Below are positions 43,179 to 52,546 of a stretch of DNA of 64,000 nt, in pieces. The notes under the pieces are model-generated. The model saw only the letters and a program-made list of their open reading frames with translations, had not been told where the DNA came from and did no database searches. Source of the DNA: Christensenella sp. UBA3792 (lineage in GTDB: Bacteria; Bacillota; Clostridia; Christensenellales; CAG-138); assembly GCA_002369195.1 (NCBI GenBank), contig DFEW01000028.1:13282-77281 (forward strand), given 5' to 3'. Every line of letters begins with the position of its first letter. Positions within the stretch are counted from its first letter, which is position 1. The translations under genes and the position numbers were made by a program.

Positions 43179-44453
43179 TCAGTTTCTCCGTTCGTTCGCG
43201 CTGCGGAACGCCTCATGCACCTCGCCCGCCATGTACAGCGAACCGACCGCAAGCGCCGGTCCCTTCGCCTGCATCGCCCGATGCACCGCGTCCGCGACGG
43301 TATCGAACGCCGTCGCCTTGCCGCCGAGCGAGCGGATCAGCTTCGCAAGCTCCTCCGCCTGCATCGCCCGCGGATTGTCGGGCGTCGCGGTATAGAACTC
43401 CTTCGCGATCGGGATCAGCAGCTCGATCGACTTGGACACGTCCTTATCCGCCATCATGCCCATAACGACGGTCGCTTTCTTCTTGCCGAACAGGCGGCGG
43501 TACGTCTGCACCGTGCCGTTGACGCCGTGCGGGTTGTGTCCGCCGTCGACGAAGAACGGCGGCTTTTCGCGCAGCAGTTCGAACCGCGCAGGCCACTTCG
43601 TCTCCGAAAGCCCGACGCGCACCGCCTCGTCCGAAATCACGACGCCCTTTTCGCGCAGCAGCTCGACCGCGTCGATCACCATTGCCGCGTTGTTCATCTG
43701 ATACTGTCCCAAGAGCCCGATCATCAGGTGATGATATCGCTTGTACGTAAACACCTGTCCGAACAGATCGTACTGCTCGGCGACGATGCTGCTGCGGTCG
43801 CACACGTGCAGTTCGGCATGGTGCTGTTCACACGCCTGTTCGATCACCGGCAGCGCGTCCGGATGCTCGCCGTAAAACAGCACGGTGCCGTTGTCCTTGA
43901 CGATGCCCGCCTTGGCCTTGGCGATCTCCTGAATCGTATTGCCGAGGATGTGCATATGGTCGAAGTCGATCGCCGTGATGATCGAAAGCAGCGGCGTATC
44001 GATCACGTTGGTCGAATCGAGCTCGCCGCCCAGTCCCACCTCGAGCACGACGTAGTCGCAGTTTTTGCGCACATAGTACAGGAACGCGACCGCCGTGATG
44101 ACCTCAAACTCGGTCGGCAGACTTTCCATCGCGTCGACGGTCGGCGCGATCTCGCCGACGATTTCGGCAAGCTCGTCGTCCGCAATCGGTTCGTTGTTGA
44201 ACTGAATGCGCTCGTTGAACCGGTCGACGAACGGGGATACGAACAATCCGGTCCGGTATCCCTGCGCGCGCAGGATGTTCGAGAGCATGGCGCAGGTCGA
44301 TCCCTTGCCGTTCGTGCCCGCGACGTGGATGAATTTCAGCTTCTTCTGCGGATTGCCCAAAAGGGCGCAAAGCTCGACCGTGCGTTCGAGACCAAGCTTT
44401 GATCCGCGCCAGTAGAGGCCGTGGATGTATGCGATTGCTTCTTCGTAAGTCAT
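43179..44453 (-). CDS. folC: Folylpolyglutamate synthase/dihydrofolate synthase
   Basis: 424 residues with the Mur-ligase-like P-loop HVAGTNGKGSTCAMLS, VSPFVDRFNERI (folate-binding region), the VLEVGLGGELDSTN motif and DGGHNPHG. It adds glutamates to folates in the cytoplasm. The ATG overlaps the stop of folT by 4 bases, so uptake and retention of folate are encoded together. Confidence 0.95.
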   Translation of the reverse strand: MTYEEAIAYIHGLYWRGSKLGLERTVELCALLGNPQKKLKFIHVAGTNGKGSTCAMLSNILRAQGYRTGLFVSPFVDRFNERIQFNNEPIADDELAEIVGEIAPTVDAMESLPTEFEVITAVAFLYYVRKNCDYVVLEVGLGGELDSTNVIDTPLLSIITAIDFDHMHILGNTIQEIAKAKAGIVKDNGTVLFYGEHPDALPVIEQACEQHHAELHVCDRSSIVAEQYDLFGQVFTYKRYHHLMIGLLGQYQMNNAAMVIDAVELLREKGVVISDEAVRVGLSETKWPARFELLREKPPFFVDGGHNPHGVNGTVQTYRRLFGKKKATVVMGMMADKDVSKSIELLIPIAKEFYTATPDNPRAMQAEELAKLIRSLGGKATAFDTVADAVHRAMQAKGPALAVGSLYMAGEVHEAFRSANERRN

Positions 44454-44989
44454 TTGGAATCCCCTCCCTCGATGCCGCGCTTCGCCAGCGGCGCAAGCAG
44501 CATCACAAGAATGATATGCACAACCGTCATGACCGCGATCAGCGGCAGACGGCTCAAAAGCAGCGCCCAGTAGGACAGCCCGCCGTCAAACCTCAGCACA
44601 TGCAGCCAAAGCGAGGCAAGAAACAGCGAAACGATCAGATTGGTCGGCACGATCGCCAGCGACGTCGAGAAGATGCGCTTCATATGCGGTTCGACGAAGC
44701 GATAGATCAGCCCCGGCAGAACGCCGATCAGCACGGCGTTGAGCGCAAACAGCGGGTTCCACGCGTTGCCGGAATTGCTGATGAACGTACCGGCGGTGTC
44801 CGCGATGAACGAGCACAGCCCGCCGAGCACCGGTCCGAGCGTGATCGAGCACAGGTAGATCGGCACTTCGCGGAACGTAATGCGCACGCTCGGCACGATA
44901 TAAAACGTGAACGGATGAACGGACAGCAACACCGCGAGCGCCGCGAACAGAGCCGCAAACGTCAGTTGTCTTGTGGTAATTCTGCGCAT
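44450..44989 (-). CDS. folT: Folate-type ECF transporter S component
   Basis: 179 residues with five to six membrane spans. The N-terminal TFAALFAALAVLLSV and PSVRITFREVPIYLCSITLGP lie where FolT proteins carry the conserved AxxxA and folate-site loop. It should use the general ECF energising module encoded elsewhere. Coupling to folC supports folate as the cargo. ggaggg lies 6 bases before the ATG. Confidence 0.85.
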   Translation of the reverse strand: MRRITTRQLTFAALFAALAVLLSVHPFTFYIVPSVRITFREVPIYLCSITLGPVLGGLCSFIADTAGTFISNSGNAWNPLFALNAVLIGVLPGLIYRFVEPHMKRIFSTSLAIVPTNLIVSLFLASLWLHVLRFDGGLSYWALLLSRLPLIAVMTVVHIILVMLLAPLAKRGIEGGDSK

Positions 44990-45018
44990 CCGTATCCCTC
45001 CTTTCGACCATCCGCCCT

Positions 45019-45047
45019 ATCATACTACAATTCCTTCCAAAACGCAA
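45019..45047 (-). promoter_or_regulatory. Promoter of folT-folC-HAD
   Basis: Minus-strand -35 TTGCGT (45047-45042), spacing 17, -10 TATGAT (45024-45019). The leader is only about 25 bases, too short for a tetrahydrofolate riboswitch. Confidence 0.55.
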
Positions 45048-45048
45048 G

Positions 45049-45070
45049 AAAGGGACTCAAAAAGTCCCTT
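45049..45070 (-). terminator. Terminator of the cohesin-like gene pair
   Basis: aagggact, a short loop and agtccctt form a stem, with a T-rich stretch on the minus strand. It lies 18 bases past the second cohesin-like gene. Confidence 0.75.
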
Positions 45071-45087
45071 CCTTCTCTGAAAAAAGA

Positions 45088-46179
45088 TCAGTCCTCCTGA
45101 TTCATCCGCTTGTTGCGCAGCAGGATCAGCACGATTGCAAGAATTGCAAGCAGAATGACCACGACGATGCCCGCGATCACCGCGATCACGAGCGCACGAT
45201 TCGTCTGCTGCGGCTGCGTCGGCGCGGGCGTTGCACTCGGCTGTACGGGTGCGGACGTTTCGGTCGGCACCTCCGTCACCTCCGCAACGATCAGCGGTGC
45301 ATCGGTTGCTTCGGCAGACTGATCCGGCGCAACTTCGTTTTCACCGTGCGCGACCGGTCCGTCGGTATCGACCGGCGCCTCGGTCTGCGGCACCTCGGTC
45401 GCGGGCGCGGCGGTCTGGGTCGAGCCGTTCGGCGTGTTCATCGGCATGGACGTCACCGGCGGATTCGGCGTGACGATGCCGGATTCGTGCGGCGTGGGCA
45501 GGTTGGTCGGCTGCGGGAGCGTCGAGGTGTGCGGCACGGACTGACCGCCGTTGCTCGGCAGCGGCGTGGGCGTCACAGCGGGCTGCGGCGTCTGCACGGC
45601 GGGATCCATCGGCTTGAACGTTGCGCCTGCGGCCGCATCCGACGGGACTTCATACCCTTCGGTGTATACGCCGCCCGCCTGCAGCGGGTTCAGGAAGAAG
45701 CTGCCGCCGCTCTTGTTGGTCGAGCCGTCGACGCAGCTGTAGCTCAGGTTGTTGATCACGAACGCGCATGCGCCTTCCTGCTCGATGCGGAACTCGATCT
45801 GGAACAGGAAGCCCTGCACGTCGGTGCCGAACGCGTCCGCATACGCGAAGAATACCTTGCCGGATTCCTCGGTATGCATCCACAGCGGGCTCTTGCTGTT
45901 CAGCAGCGAGTTGAGGTTTTGGTCTTCGTCGCGCAGATTGATCGAACCGAGCGTCAAAAGCTCCGGATCATAGGCAAGCGTGCCCTGCAGCGAGTCGAGC
46001 AGCGTTCCCTCGGGGATGTTCGGGTAGCAGTAGAAATCGACCTTGACGATTTCGCCGACCGCGCCTTGTACCGGCTCGGACGTCAAAAGCATTTCGCCCT
46101 CCTCCGCAGCAAAGCTTGCGGTAGGCAGGCAGACCAGCAGCAATGCAGCGATGCAAAGCCATGCGAGTGTGCGTTTCAT
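45088..46179 (-). CDS. Cohesin-like domain surface protein with C-terminal anchor
   Basis: 363 residues: Sec signal peptide (cleavage near ASFAAEE), a cohesin/CBM-like beta domain (residues ~28-170; YDPELLTLGSINLRD, VDFYCYPNIPEGTLL), a Pro/Thr/Glu/Val-rich stalk (~185-325) and a C-terminal membrane span with RNKRMNQED. ATG 46179 is chosen because ggaggt lies 6 bases upstream; the in-frame ATG at 46185 touches the ribosome site. Similar domains bind dockerins in cellulosomes, but no dockerin protein is visible here. Confidence 0.82.
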   Translation of the reverse strand: MKRTLAWLCIAALLLVCLPTASFAAEEGEMLLTSEPVQGAVGEIVKVDFYCYPNIPEGTLLDSLQGTLAYDPELLTLGSINLRDEDQNLNSLLNSKSPLWMHTEESGKVFFAYADAFGTDVQGFLFQIEFRIEQEGACAFVINNLSYSCVDGSTNKSGGSFFLNPLQAGGVYTEGYEVPSDAAAGATFKPMDPAVQTPQPAVTPTPLPSNGGQSVPHTSTLPQPTNLPTPHESGIVTPNPPVTSMPMNTPNGSTQTAAPATEVPQTEAPVDTDGPVAHGENEVAPDQSAEATDAPLIVAEVTEVPTETSAPVQPSATPAPTQPQQTNRALVIAVIAGIVVVILLAILAIVLILLRNKRMNQED

Positions 46180-46208
46180 GTTCATACCTCCTGTACGGTG
46201 ATTGCGGC

Positions 46209-46841
46209 TTATCTGCCGCCGGTGCAGCTCGATCCGAAGATCGAGTCAATCAGTTTCGAAAACCAGCCCTTTTCCGGTTCGGGCTGCGTCACAACCGGTT
46301 CGCGCGGATCGGGGATCTGCGGCAGCTTCACGTCGTCCGTTCCGGTAACGTCGCTCGACAGCAGCGCAAAGCGGTAACTGTGCGAGGTGCCGTCGGCGGA
46401 ATCATAGATCGAATACCCGTCGCGCTTGATGTGGAAGCCGTACGCGCCGTCCCGAACGACGCGGAAGCGCAGGTGCAGCAACAGACCGCTGCCGCGCGAT
46501 CCGAGCGCGGACGCGCAATGGTACTCGAACTTCCCCGCCGTCTGCGCGTTCTCGACGCCGATGAACGAGCCGTCCAGCACGCCGGACTCCGGCTGCTCTC
46601 CGCTCTTGACCAGCTCGACGAACTCCAGCACGTCGCTTGCGTAGGTCAACACGAAATCCATCGATTCGAACGCCACCGTTTCGGTCGGATACGCCATATC
46701 CGCAACAAAGCGCACGTCAAGCAGATCGCCGGACTGCTCGGTTTCGAGCTTTAAGGCCGTCATCGGATTCGTGTCCGCACCGGCAATGGCGAACGGCGCC
46801 GCGAGCAGCAGCGCAAGCAAACAAATCAATACGCGTTTCAT
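46209..46841 (-). CDS. Secreted cohesin-like domain protein
   Basis: 210 residues: signal peptide (LLALLLAAPFAIAGA), then a cohesin-like beta domain (MDFVLTYASDVLEFVELVKSG; GSGLLLHLRFRVVRDGAYGF), and a C-terminal amphipathic stretch (KGWFSKLIDSIFGSSCTGGR) without a clear anchor. Same architecture class as the next gene, 29 bases downstream, and probably a partner. ggagg lies 8 bases before the ATG. Confidence 0.78.
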   Translation of the reverse strand: MKRVLICLLALLLAAPFAIAGADTNPMTALKLETEQSGDLLDVRFVADMAYPTETVAFESMDFVLTYASDVLEFVELVKSGEQPESGVLDGSFIGVENAQTAGKFEYHCASALGSRGSGLLLHLRFRVVRDGAYGFHIKRDGYSIYDSADGTSHSYRFALLSSDVTGTDDVKLPQIPDPREPVVTQPEPEKGWFSKLIDSIFGSSCTGGR

Positions 46842-46861
46842 GCTGTGCCTCCTGAAAAACC

Positions 46862-46890
46862 AGTATAGTACAAAAAATGCAATTCGTCAA
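46862..46890 (-). promoter_or_regulatory. Promoter of the cohesin-like pair
   Basis: Minus-strand -35 TTGACG (46890-46885), spacing 17, -10 TATACT (46867-46862). Confidence 0.8.
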
Positions 46891-46897
46891 ATCCTTA

Positions 46898-46926
46898 TTG
46901 ACAAAGCGGCCGTTTTTTCTTATCAT
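46898..46926 (+). promoter_or_regulatory. Promoter of cysS
   Basis: Consensus -35 TTGACA (46898-46903), spacing 17, -10 TATCAT (46921-46926). Back to back with the cohesin-gene promoter, with 7 bases between the two -35 elements. Confidence 0.8.
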
Positions 46927-46937
46927 AGATTAGAACT

Positions 46938-46976
46938 GCCGCGGTCATCCGTAAACGAACGTTACCGTGCCGCGGC
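46938..46976 (+). promoter_or_regulatory. Hairpin in the cysS leader
   Basis: gccgcgg (46938-46944) and ccgcggc (46970-46976) form a 7-bp GC stem, with gtaa/ttac pairing inside. It lies in a leader of about 67 bases between promoter and ribosome site. No T-box sequence and no T run follow, so its role is uncertain. Confidence 0.45.
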
Positions 46977-46999
46977 ACCTGCCCATAAAGGAGGATGCT

Positions 47000-48385
<1,386 letters not shown>

Positions 48386-48402
48386 CATAAAAGGAGAACA
48401 CT

Positions 48403-49161
48403 ATGGCGTATTTATTTCCGATCCTGCTGCTCGCAATGAGCGTCTATGTCTTTTACGGTGCGTTCACCGGCAAAGGCAAGCTCTATTCTCTCGAAAACAT
48501 CAAGGAAGAATCGAAGGAAAAGGTGCATAAGCTCCTGCGCACGATCTACTTTGCGCTCGGCGCGCTGATGCTTCTGATGGCGGTAACGAACTTCGGACAG
48601 AGCGTGCTGTACAGCAACGCGATCGTTGAATATGAAGTGACCGACACGTACAAGACCGACTTTTCCGATGTGATCAAGGACGGCGCCGTCGAATACGAAG
48701 GCAAGACCTACTCGCTCGACGGAAAGCACACGGTCGAGGAAATGGACGCGATCCTGCGAGCGGCGATGGCGAAGCATCCCGATAAGTTCCAGGCGCAGCA
48801 GTCCGCAATGAGCTGCTTCGGCGGCGGCGTGAACAACAACGTCATGAACTACTACAAGGCGGAACAGCTCAAGGACGCGAACGGCAGAGCGGTCTACACG
48901 AGCACGATCGGCAACGTCCGTTCCGACGCGAACGACGGCTCCTTCCTCTCCAAGCTCTACGGAGCGATCTCGTCCAAGACGATGAGCATCCTCTCCTACG
49001 TCTTCATGGGCCTCGCCGTGGTCGGCGTGGCGGCGGTGTTCATCATCATCAACCGCTTCACCGACAAGGAAAAGCAGGCCAAGTCGAGAGCGCAGGCCAC
49101 CGGCCAGTCGATGCCCTCCTCCGCCTTCAACTTCGACGACGAGGACAAGAGCGACAAATAA
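48403..49161 (+). CDS. Membrane protein of unknown function
   Basis: 252 residues with three hydrophobic segments (residues 2-20, 45-70 and ~195-220) and a soluble ~115-residue domain between the second and third (YEGKTYSLDGKHTVEEMDAIL; MSCFGGGVNNNVMNYYK). The C-terminus is charged (DDEDKSDK). It starts 17 bases after cysS, behind aaaggag, and shares its terminator. No family recognised. Confidence 0.78.
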   Translation: MAYLFPILLLAMSVYVFYGAFTGKGKLYSLENIKEESKEKVHKLLRTIYFALGALMLLMAVTNFGQSVLYSNAIVEYEVTDTYKTDFSDVIKDGAVEYEGKTYSLDGKHTVEEMDAILRAAMAKHPDKFQAQQSAMSCFGGGVNNNVMNYYKAEQLKDANGRAVYTSTIGNVRSDANDGSFLSKLYGAISSKTMSILSYVFMGLAVVGVAAVFIIINRFTDKEKQAKSRAQATGQSMPSSAFNFDDEDKSDK

Positions 49162-49175
49162 GCGTCAACCATCCA

Positions 49176-49200
49176 AAGGAGCCTGCGGGCTCCTTTTTTT
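49176..49200 (+). terminator. Terminator of the cysS operon
   Basis: ggagcc, tgcg loop, ggctcc and seven or more T, 15 bases after the stop. Confidence 0.92.
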
Positions 49201-49206
49201 GCGCAG

Positions 49207-49236
49207 AAAAAGAGAGCCGGATTTCGGCTCTCTTTC
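49207..49236 (-). terminator. Terminator of the rplU-prp-rpmA operon
   Basis: Minus-strand agagagcc, a 7-base loop, ggctctct and TTTTT, 12 bases after rpmA. Confidence 0.9.
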
Positions 49237-49248
49237 AGATTGTGTTGC

Positions 49249-49542
49249 TTATGCTTCGGCCTGCTCTTCGGCGTAGACGCTGACGGTCTTCTTGCCCGCA
49301 TGACGGACTTCGAAACGAACGATACCGTCGATCTTTGCGAACAGCGTGTCATCCTTGCCGATGCCGACGTTGGTGCCGGGATGGAAGTGCGTTCCGCGCT
49401 GGCGAACAAGAATGTTGCCCGCGAGGACGAACTGACCGTCTGCACGCTTCGGTCCGAGACGCTTGGATTCGCTGTCTCTGCCGTTACGGGACGAACCGAC
49501 GCCTTTCTTATGTGCGAACAGCTGCAGATTCATCTGAAACAT
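49249..49542 (-). CDS. rpmA: 50S ribosomal protein L27 with cleavable N-terminal extension
   Basis: 97 residues. After the extension [10 protein letters not shown] comes [20 protein letters not shown], the conserved L27 start. In Bacillota and relatives the extension (LQLFA before the KKG segment) is removed by the Prp protease, exposing the N-terminus that reaches the peptidyl-transferase centre. The prp gene is directly upstream. Last gene of the operon. Confidence 0.97.
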   Translation of the reverse strand: MFQMNLQLFAHKKGVGSSRNGRDSESKRLGPKRADGQFVLAGNILVRQRGTHFHPGTNVGIGKDDTLFAKIDGIVRFEVRHAGKKTVSVYAEEQAEA

Positions 49543-49545
49543 GAT

Positions 49546-49875
49546 CTAAACCTCCTTGTTCCGAAATTTGAGGGTCTTGGGATAGGACGCCTGAATGCTC
49601 CGAAGTCCCGCGAGCATCGTATCGAACACGATTGCCGCACGGTCGAGCGCATCCTGCGCCGCATCCTTGGGTAGGATACAGGTCGTTCGACCTTCCTCGA
49701 TCGAAACGCCTGCGGAAATTCGACAGATTTCTGTGATCCCGAGGATCGCCGTTTGCACCACGGCGGATACCGCCGCGCACACAAGGTCTTCCCCGTATTC
49801 ACCCATGTTCGCGTGTCCCGAAACGTCGAACCCGACCGGGCTGCCGTTTTCGCGGATCACGGTGACGGTGATCAT
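49546..49875 (-). CDS. prp: Ribosomal-processing cysteine protease Prp
   Basis: 109 residues with the Prp catalytic His and Cys in SGHANMGEYGEDLVCAAVSA. The enzyme cleaves the N-terminal extension of L27, encoded next to it. It ends 3 bases before rpmA starts, and rplU ends 3 bases before it, so the three are tightly co-expressed. Confidence 0.94.
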   Translation of the reverse strand: MITVTVIRENGSPVGFDVSGHANMGEYGEDLVCAAVSAVVQTAILGITEICRISAGVSIEEGRTTCILPKDAAQDALDRAAIVFDTMLAGLRSIQASYPKTLKFRNKEV

Positions 49876-49878
49876 GGA

Positions 49879-50184
49879 TCAGCCGATTGCGGTGATCTCA
49901 ACCTTGGTGAACGGTTGACGATGGCCGCGCTTCTTGCGAATGTTCTTCTTGGGCTTATACTTGAAGACGATAACCTTCTTGCCCTTGCCATGCTCGAGAA
50001 CCTTTGCGGTTGCCTTGACGCCGTCCACAACGGGCTTACCGACCGTAACGGTTTCGCCGTCCGCGACGAGCAGAACATCCATGGTGACTTCGGTACCGAC
50101 CTCTGCGTCGAGCTTCTCTACGAGAACTTCGTCGCCGACCTGGACCTTATACTGTTTACCACCGGTCTGAATGATTGCGTACAT
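49879..50184 (-). CDS. rplU: 50S ribosomal protein L21
   Basis: 101 residues starting [20 protein letters not shown], with the C-terminal [23 protein letters not shown] typical of L21. ATG 50184 is chosen over an upstream in-frame codon because it gives the family N-terminus and lies behind ggagg. It is preceded by a structured leader and a strong promoter. Confidence 0.97.
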   Translation of the reverse strand: MYAIIQTGGKQYKVQVGDEVLVEKLDAEVGTEVTMDVLLVADGETVTVGKPVVDGVKATAKVLEHGKGKKVIVFKYKPKKNIRKKRGHRQPFTKVEITAIG

Positions 50185-50270
50185 GCTTTGTGCTTCCTCC
50201 TTCTTCCCAGACTCGCTCAAATACGGAGATGCCCATCGGCATACTTAAATACCGCTCCGAAGCGGCTCAC
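50185..50270 (-). promoter_or_regulatory. Structured 5' leader of rplU (possible L21-type autoregulatory leader)
   Basis: The ~86-base leader holds two perfect hairpins, CCGCT-tcgg-AGCGG (50265-50252) and ATGCC-gatg-GGCAT (50242-50229), and an imperfect direct repeat (plus strand CTTAAATACCG 50244-50254 and CTCAAATACGG 50216-50226). L21 leaders that bind a ribosomal protein are known in Bacillota; whether this is one is inference. Confidence 0.45.
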
Positions 50271-50276
50271 CGCATG

Positions 50277-50305
50277 AATATACCACAATCCCGCGGTGTT
50301 GTCAA
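50277..50305 (-). promoter_or_regulatory. Promoter of rplU-prp-rpmA
   Basis: Minus-strand consensus -35 TTGACA (50305-50300), spacing 17, -10 TATATT (50282-50277). Confidence 0.82.
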
Positions 50306-50341
50306 CGTTTTTTTCAAGATTTTTCGGGACTTTTTTCGCGT

Positions 50342-51853
50342 TCAGTGCAGCACCGTGCAAAGGCGCTTCGCCTCCTGCAGCTTCTTGTCCGGCAGCGGCC
50401 GCACGACGTACTTTTCCGGATGCATGCTGTCGTTTCCGCGCACGAAGAACGTCGCGTCGTCGACCTCCGGGAACAGCGTGCCGTTGCGCTTTTCGAGCTG
50501 CTCCATGACGGCCTTGACGTCCGGATGCACCTCGATGTACATGCGGCGGATCTTCGAACCCTTCAAAATCTGCAGCGTCTGCTTGCGCAGGCGGTTGAAC
50601 ACGGTATGCGGCGCAAGCACCTTTCCCTCGCCGTCGCAGCACGGGCAGTTGATCTTCAGCGTGTCGCCGATGCTTCTGCCGGTCTTTTTGCGCGTCAGCT
50701 CGACCAGTCCGAGGCGCGTAAAGCCGAACACGTGCGAACGCGTATGGTCGTCGTGCATCGCGTTTTTCAGCGTCTGCAGCACGAGCTGGCGGTTCGACTC
50801 CTTCTCCATGTCGATAAAGTCGATCACGACGATGCCGCCGATGTCGCGCAGACGCAGCTGCAGCGCGATCTCCGCCGCCGCTTCGCAGTTGGTCGCGGTG
50901 ATCGTCTTTTCGAGGTTGTCCTTGCCGACGAACTTGCCGGTGTTGACGTCGATGACCGTCAGCGCTTCCGCGCGGTCGATGATCAGATAGCCGCCGCTCT
51001 TGAGCCACACCTTTCGCGCGAGCGCGCGCTCGATCTTGCTCTCCGCATCGCAGCGCTCGAACAGCGCCTCGCTGTCCTTAAAGAGGATGCGCGCCTTGAG
51101 CTTGGGCGCCATGACCGAAGCGATGTCGCGAAGCTCGTTATATGCGTTGATGTCGTTGACAAACAGCCGGTCGACGTCGCGCATCAGAAGATCGCGCACG
51201 GTGCGGAACAGCAAGCTCTGCTCCTCATGCAGCAGCTTCGGCGCCTTGACCGTCTTTGCCTTTTTCTGAATCTCCTCATAGAGGAGCTTTAAGCTGTCGA
51301 TCTCCTCGACGAACGCTTCCTTGGTGCGGCCCGCCGACGCGGTGCGCACGATGATGCCCATGCCGTCCGGCTTGAGCTCCTTGATGAGCTTTCTGAGCCG
51401 CGTGCGCTCCTCTTCCTTTTCGATGCGGCGCGACACGCCGACGTATTCGACGGTCGGCATCAGCACGAGCGAGCGTCCCGCGAGCGTGATGTGCGTCGTC
51501 ACACGCGCGCCTTTGGTACCGATCGGATCCTTTGCGACCTGCACGACCACGGTTTGTCCGGGCTTGAGCATGTCGCCGATCTTGCGCGTTTCGGGGATCT
51601 TTTCGAGTTCGTCGTATGCGTCGCCCGGCGTAAAGACGTCGCCCGCGTACAGGAACGCGTTCTTTTCGAGTCCGATGTCCACAAACGCCGCCTGCATGCC
51701 GGGAAGCACGTTTTGGACCTTTCCGAGATAGATGTTGCCGACGAGGCGTTCGCTGCCTTCCTGCTCCACGTAGAGCTCCACAGGCGTGCCGTCCTCGACG
51801 ACCGCAACGCGCGTATTGAACGCGTTTGCGTCAACGAGAATTTCTTTATTCAT
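50342..51853 (-). CDS. rng: Ribonuclease G/E family protein
   Basis: 503 residues: S1-like domain near the N-terminus (residues ~35-125; VGNIYLGKVQNVLPGMQAAF), RNase H-like/DNase-like catalytic region with metal-binding Asp in VIDVNTGKFVG and VVIDFIDME, and the Zn-link CPCCDGEGKV. The short form without the RNase E scaffold tail fits RNase G. It processes rRNA and mRNA 5' ends. The gene sits between the radical SAM genes and rplU, a common arrangement in Clostridia. Confidence 0.94.
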   Translation of the reverse strand: MNKEILVDANAFNTRVAVVEDGTPVELYVEQEGSERLVGNIYLGKVQNVLPGMQAAFVDIGLEKNAFLYAGDVFTPGDAYDELEKIPETRKIGDMLKPGQTVVVQVAKDPIGTKGARVTTHITLAGRSLVLMPTVEYVGVSRRIEKEEERTRLRKLIKELKPDGMGIIVRTASAGRTKEAFVEEIDSLKLLYEEIQKKAKTVKAPKLLHEEQSLLFRTVRDLLMRDVDRLFVNDINAYNELRDIASVMAPKLKARILFKDSEALFERCDAESKIERALARKVWLKSGGYLIIDRAEALTVIDVNTGKFVGKDNLEKTITATNCEAAAEIALQLRLRDIGGIVVIDFIDMEKESNRQLVLQTLKNAMHDDHTRSHVFGFTRLGLVELTRKKTGRSIGDTLKINCPCCDGEGKVLAPHTVFNRLRKQTLQILKGSKIRRMYIEVHPDVKAVMEQLEKRNGTLFPEVDDATFFVRGNDSMHPEKYVVRPLPDKKLQEAKRLCTVLH

Positions 51854-51865
51854 AAATACCTTTCC

Positions 51866-52546
51866 TTACCGGAGGCGCGGCAAACGGTCGGACCCCTCGA
51901 AGCAGAGGGAAATGCGATGCGCCGTGAAAAAGCCGTTCAGGTGCAATCGGTCGAACAGCGCGCGCACGAATGTTTCCGCGCGCAGTCCGCCAGCTGCCGT
52001 CAGCGTGCCCACGACGAGCAAAGTCGCCGAAGTATCCGAAACTTCCTTGACGGAGGCCTCCAAAATGTCGGGACGAATGTCGGTCGGCTTGATACCGCTT
52101 TTCGTCTTTTTGTCGACGATCACGGGTTCGCTTCCCATGATCGAATCCAGCGCGCTGCGAACGTCCTGTTGTGCAACTGCGCCGTCAAAATGCACGGTCA
52201 GTTCGTACCGTGCCGCGCGGATCAGCTTTGAGAGCGTATCGATCGAATCGTCCGCCTCAAACGCCTCGACGACGCGCATCCCGTCCGGCAGGGCGGGATT
52301 GACGCGCTCGATGAACGCCTGCGGCTCGATCGGACGGTCGAGTTCGACCTCGAACCATTCGCCGTCGCTCGTATAGCCGGTCGCGAGTGCCGTCGCGAAC
52401 GACAGCTTCGGATGCGGATTGAATCCCTTTGAATACGCAAGCGGCAGCTCTGCGCGCCGAAACGCGCGCTGCAGGGTGCGCTGTACGTCGAGATGCGACG
52501 TATAGGAGATTTCTTTATTCTTTTGAAATGCGGCAATAATCCTCAC
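51866..52546 (-). CDS. TIGR03936/DUF2344 radical-SAM-linked protein
   Basis: 226 residues starting GTG (ggag 6 bases upstream). SHLDVQRTLQRAFRRAELPLAYSKGFNPHPKLSFA is the DUF2344 hallmark. The family always sits next to, or fused with, a TIGR03960 radical SAM protein, as here, where the two reading frames overlap by 32 bases. No activity is known. Confidence 0.92.
   Translation of the reverse strand: MRIIAAFQKNKEISYTSHLDVQRTLQRAFRRAELPLAYSKGFNPHPKLSFATALATGYTSDGEWFEVELDRPIEPQAFIERVNPALPDGMRVVEAFEADDSIDTLSKLIRAARYELTVHFDGAVAQQDVRSALDSIMGSEPVIVDKKTKSGIKPTDIRPDILEASVKEVSDTSATLLVVGTLTAAGGLRAETFVRALFDRLHLNGFFTAHRISLCFEGSDRLPRLR

Noticed and set aside
44990-45018. Tetrahydrofolate riboswitch before folT
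   Set aside because: The leader between the predicted start and the ATG is only about 25 bases, too short for the aptamer.
50217-51008. Open frame on the minus strand overlapping rng and the rplU promoter
   Set aside because: It is Arg/Ala/His-rich out-of-frame sequence within rng and runs through the rplU promoter; no motif supports it.
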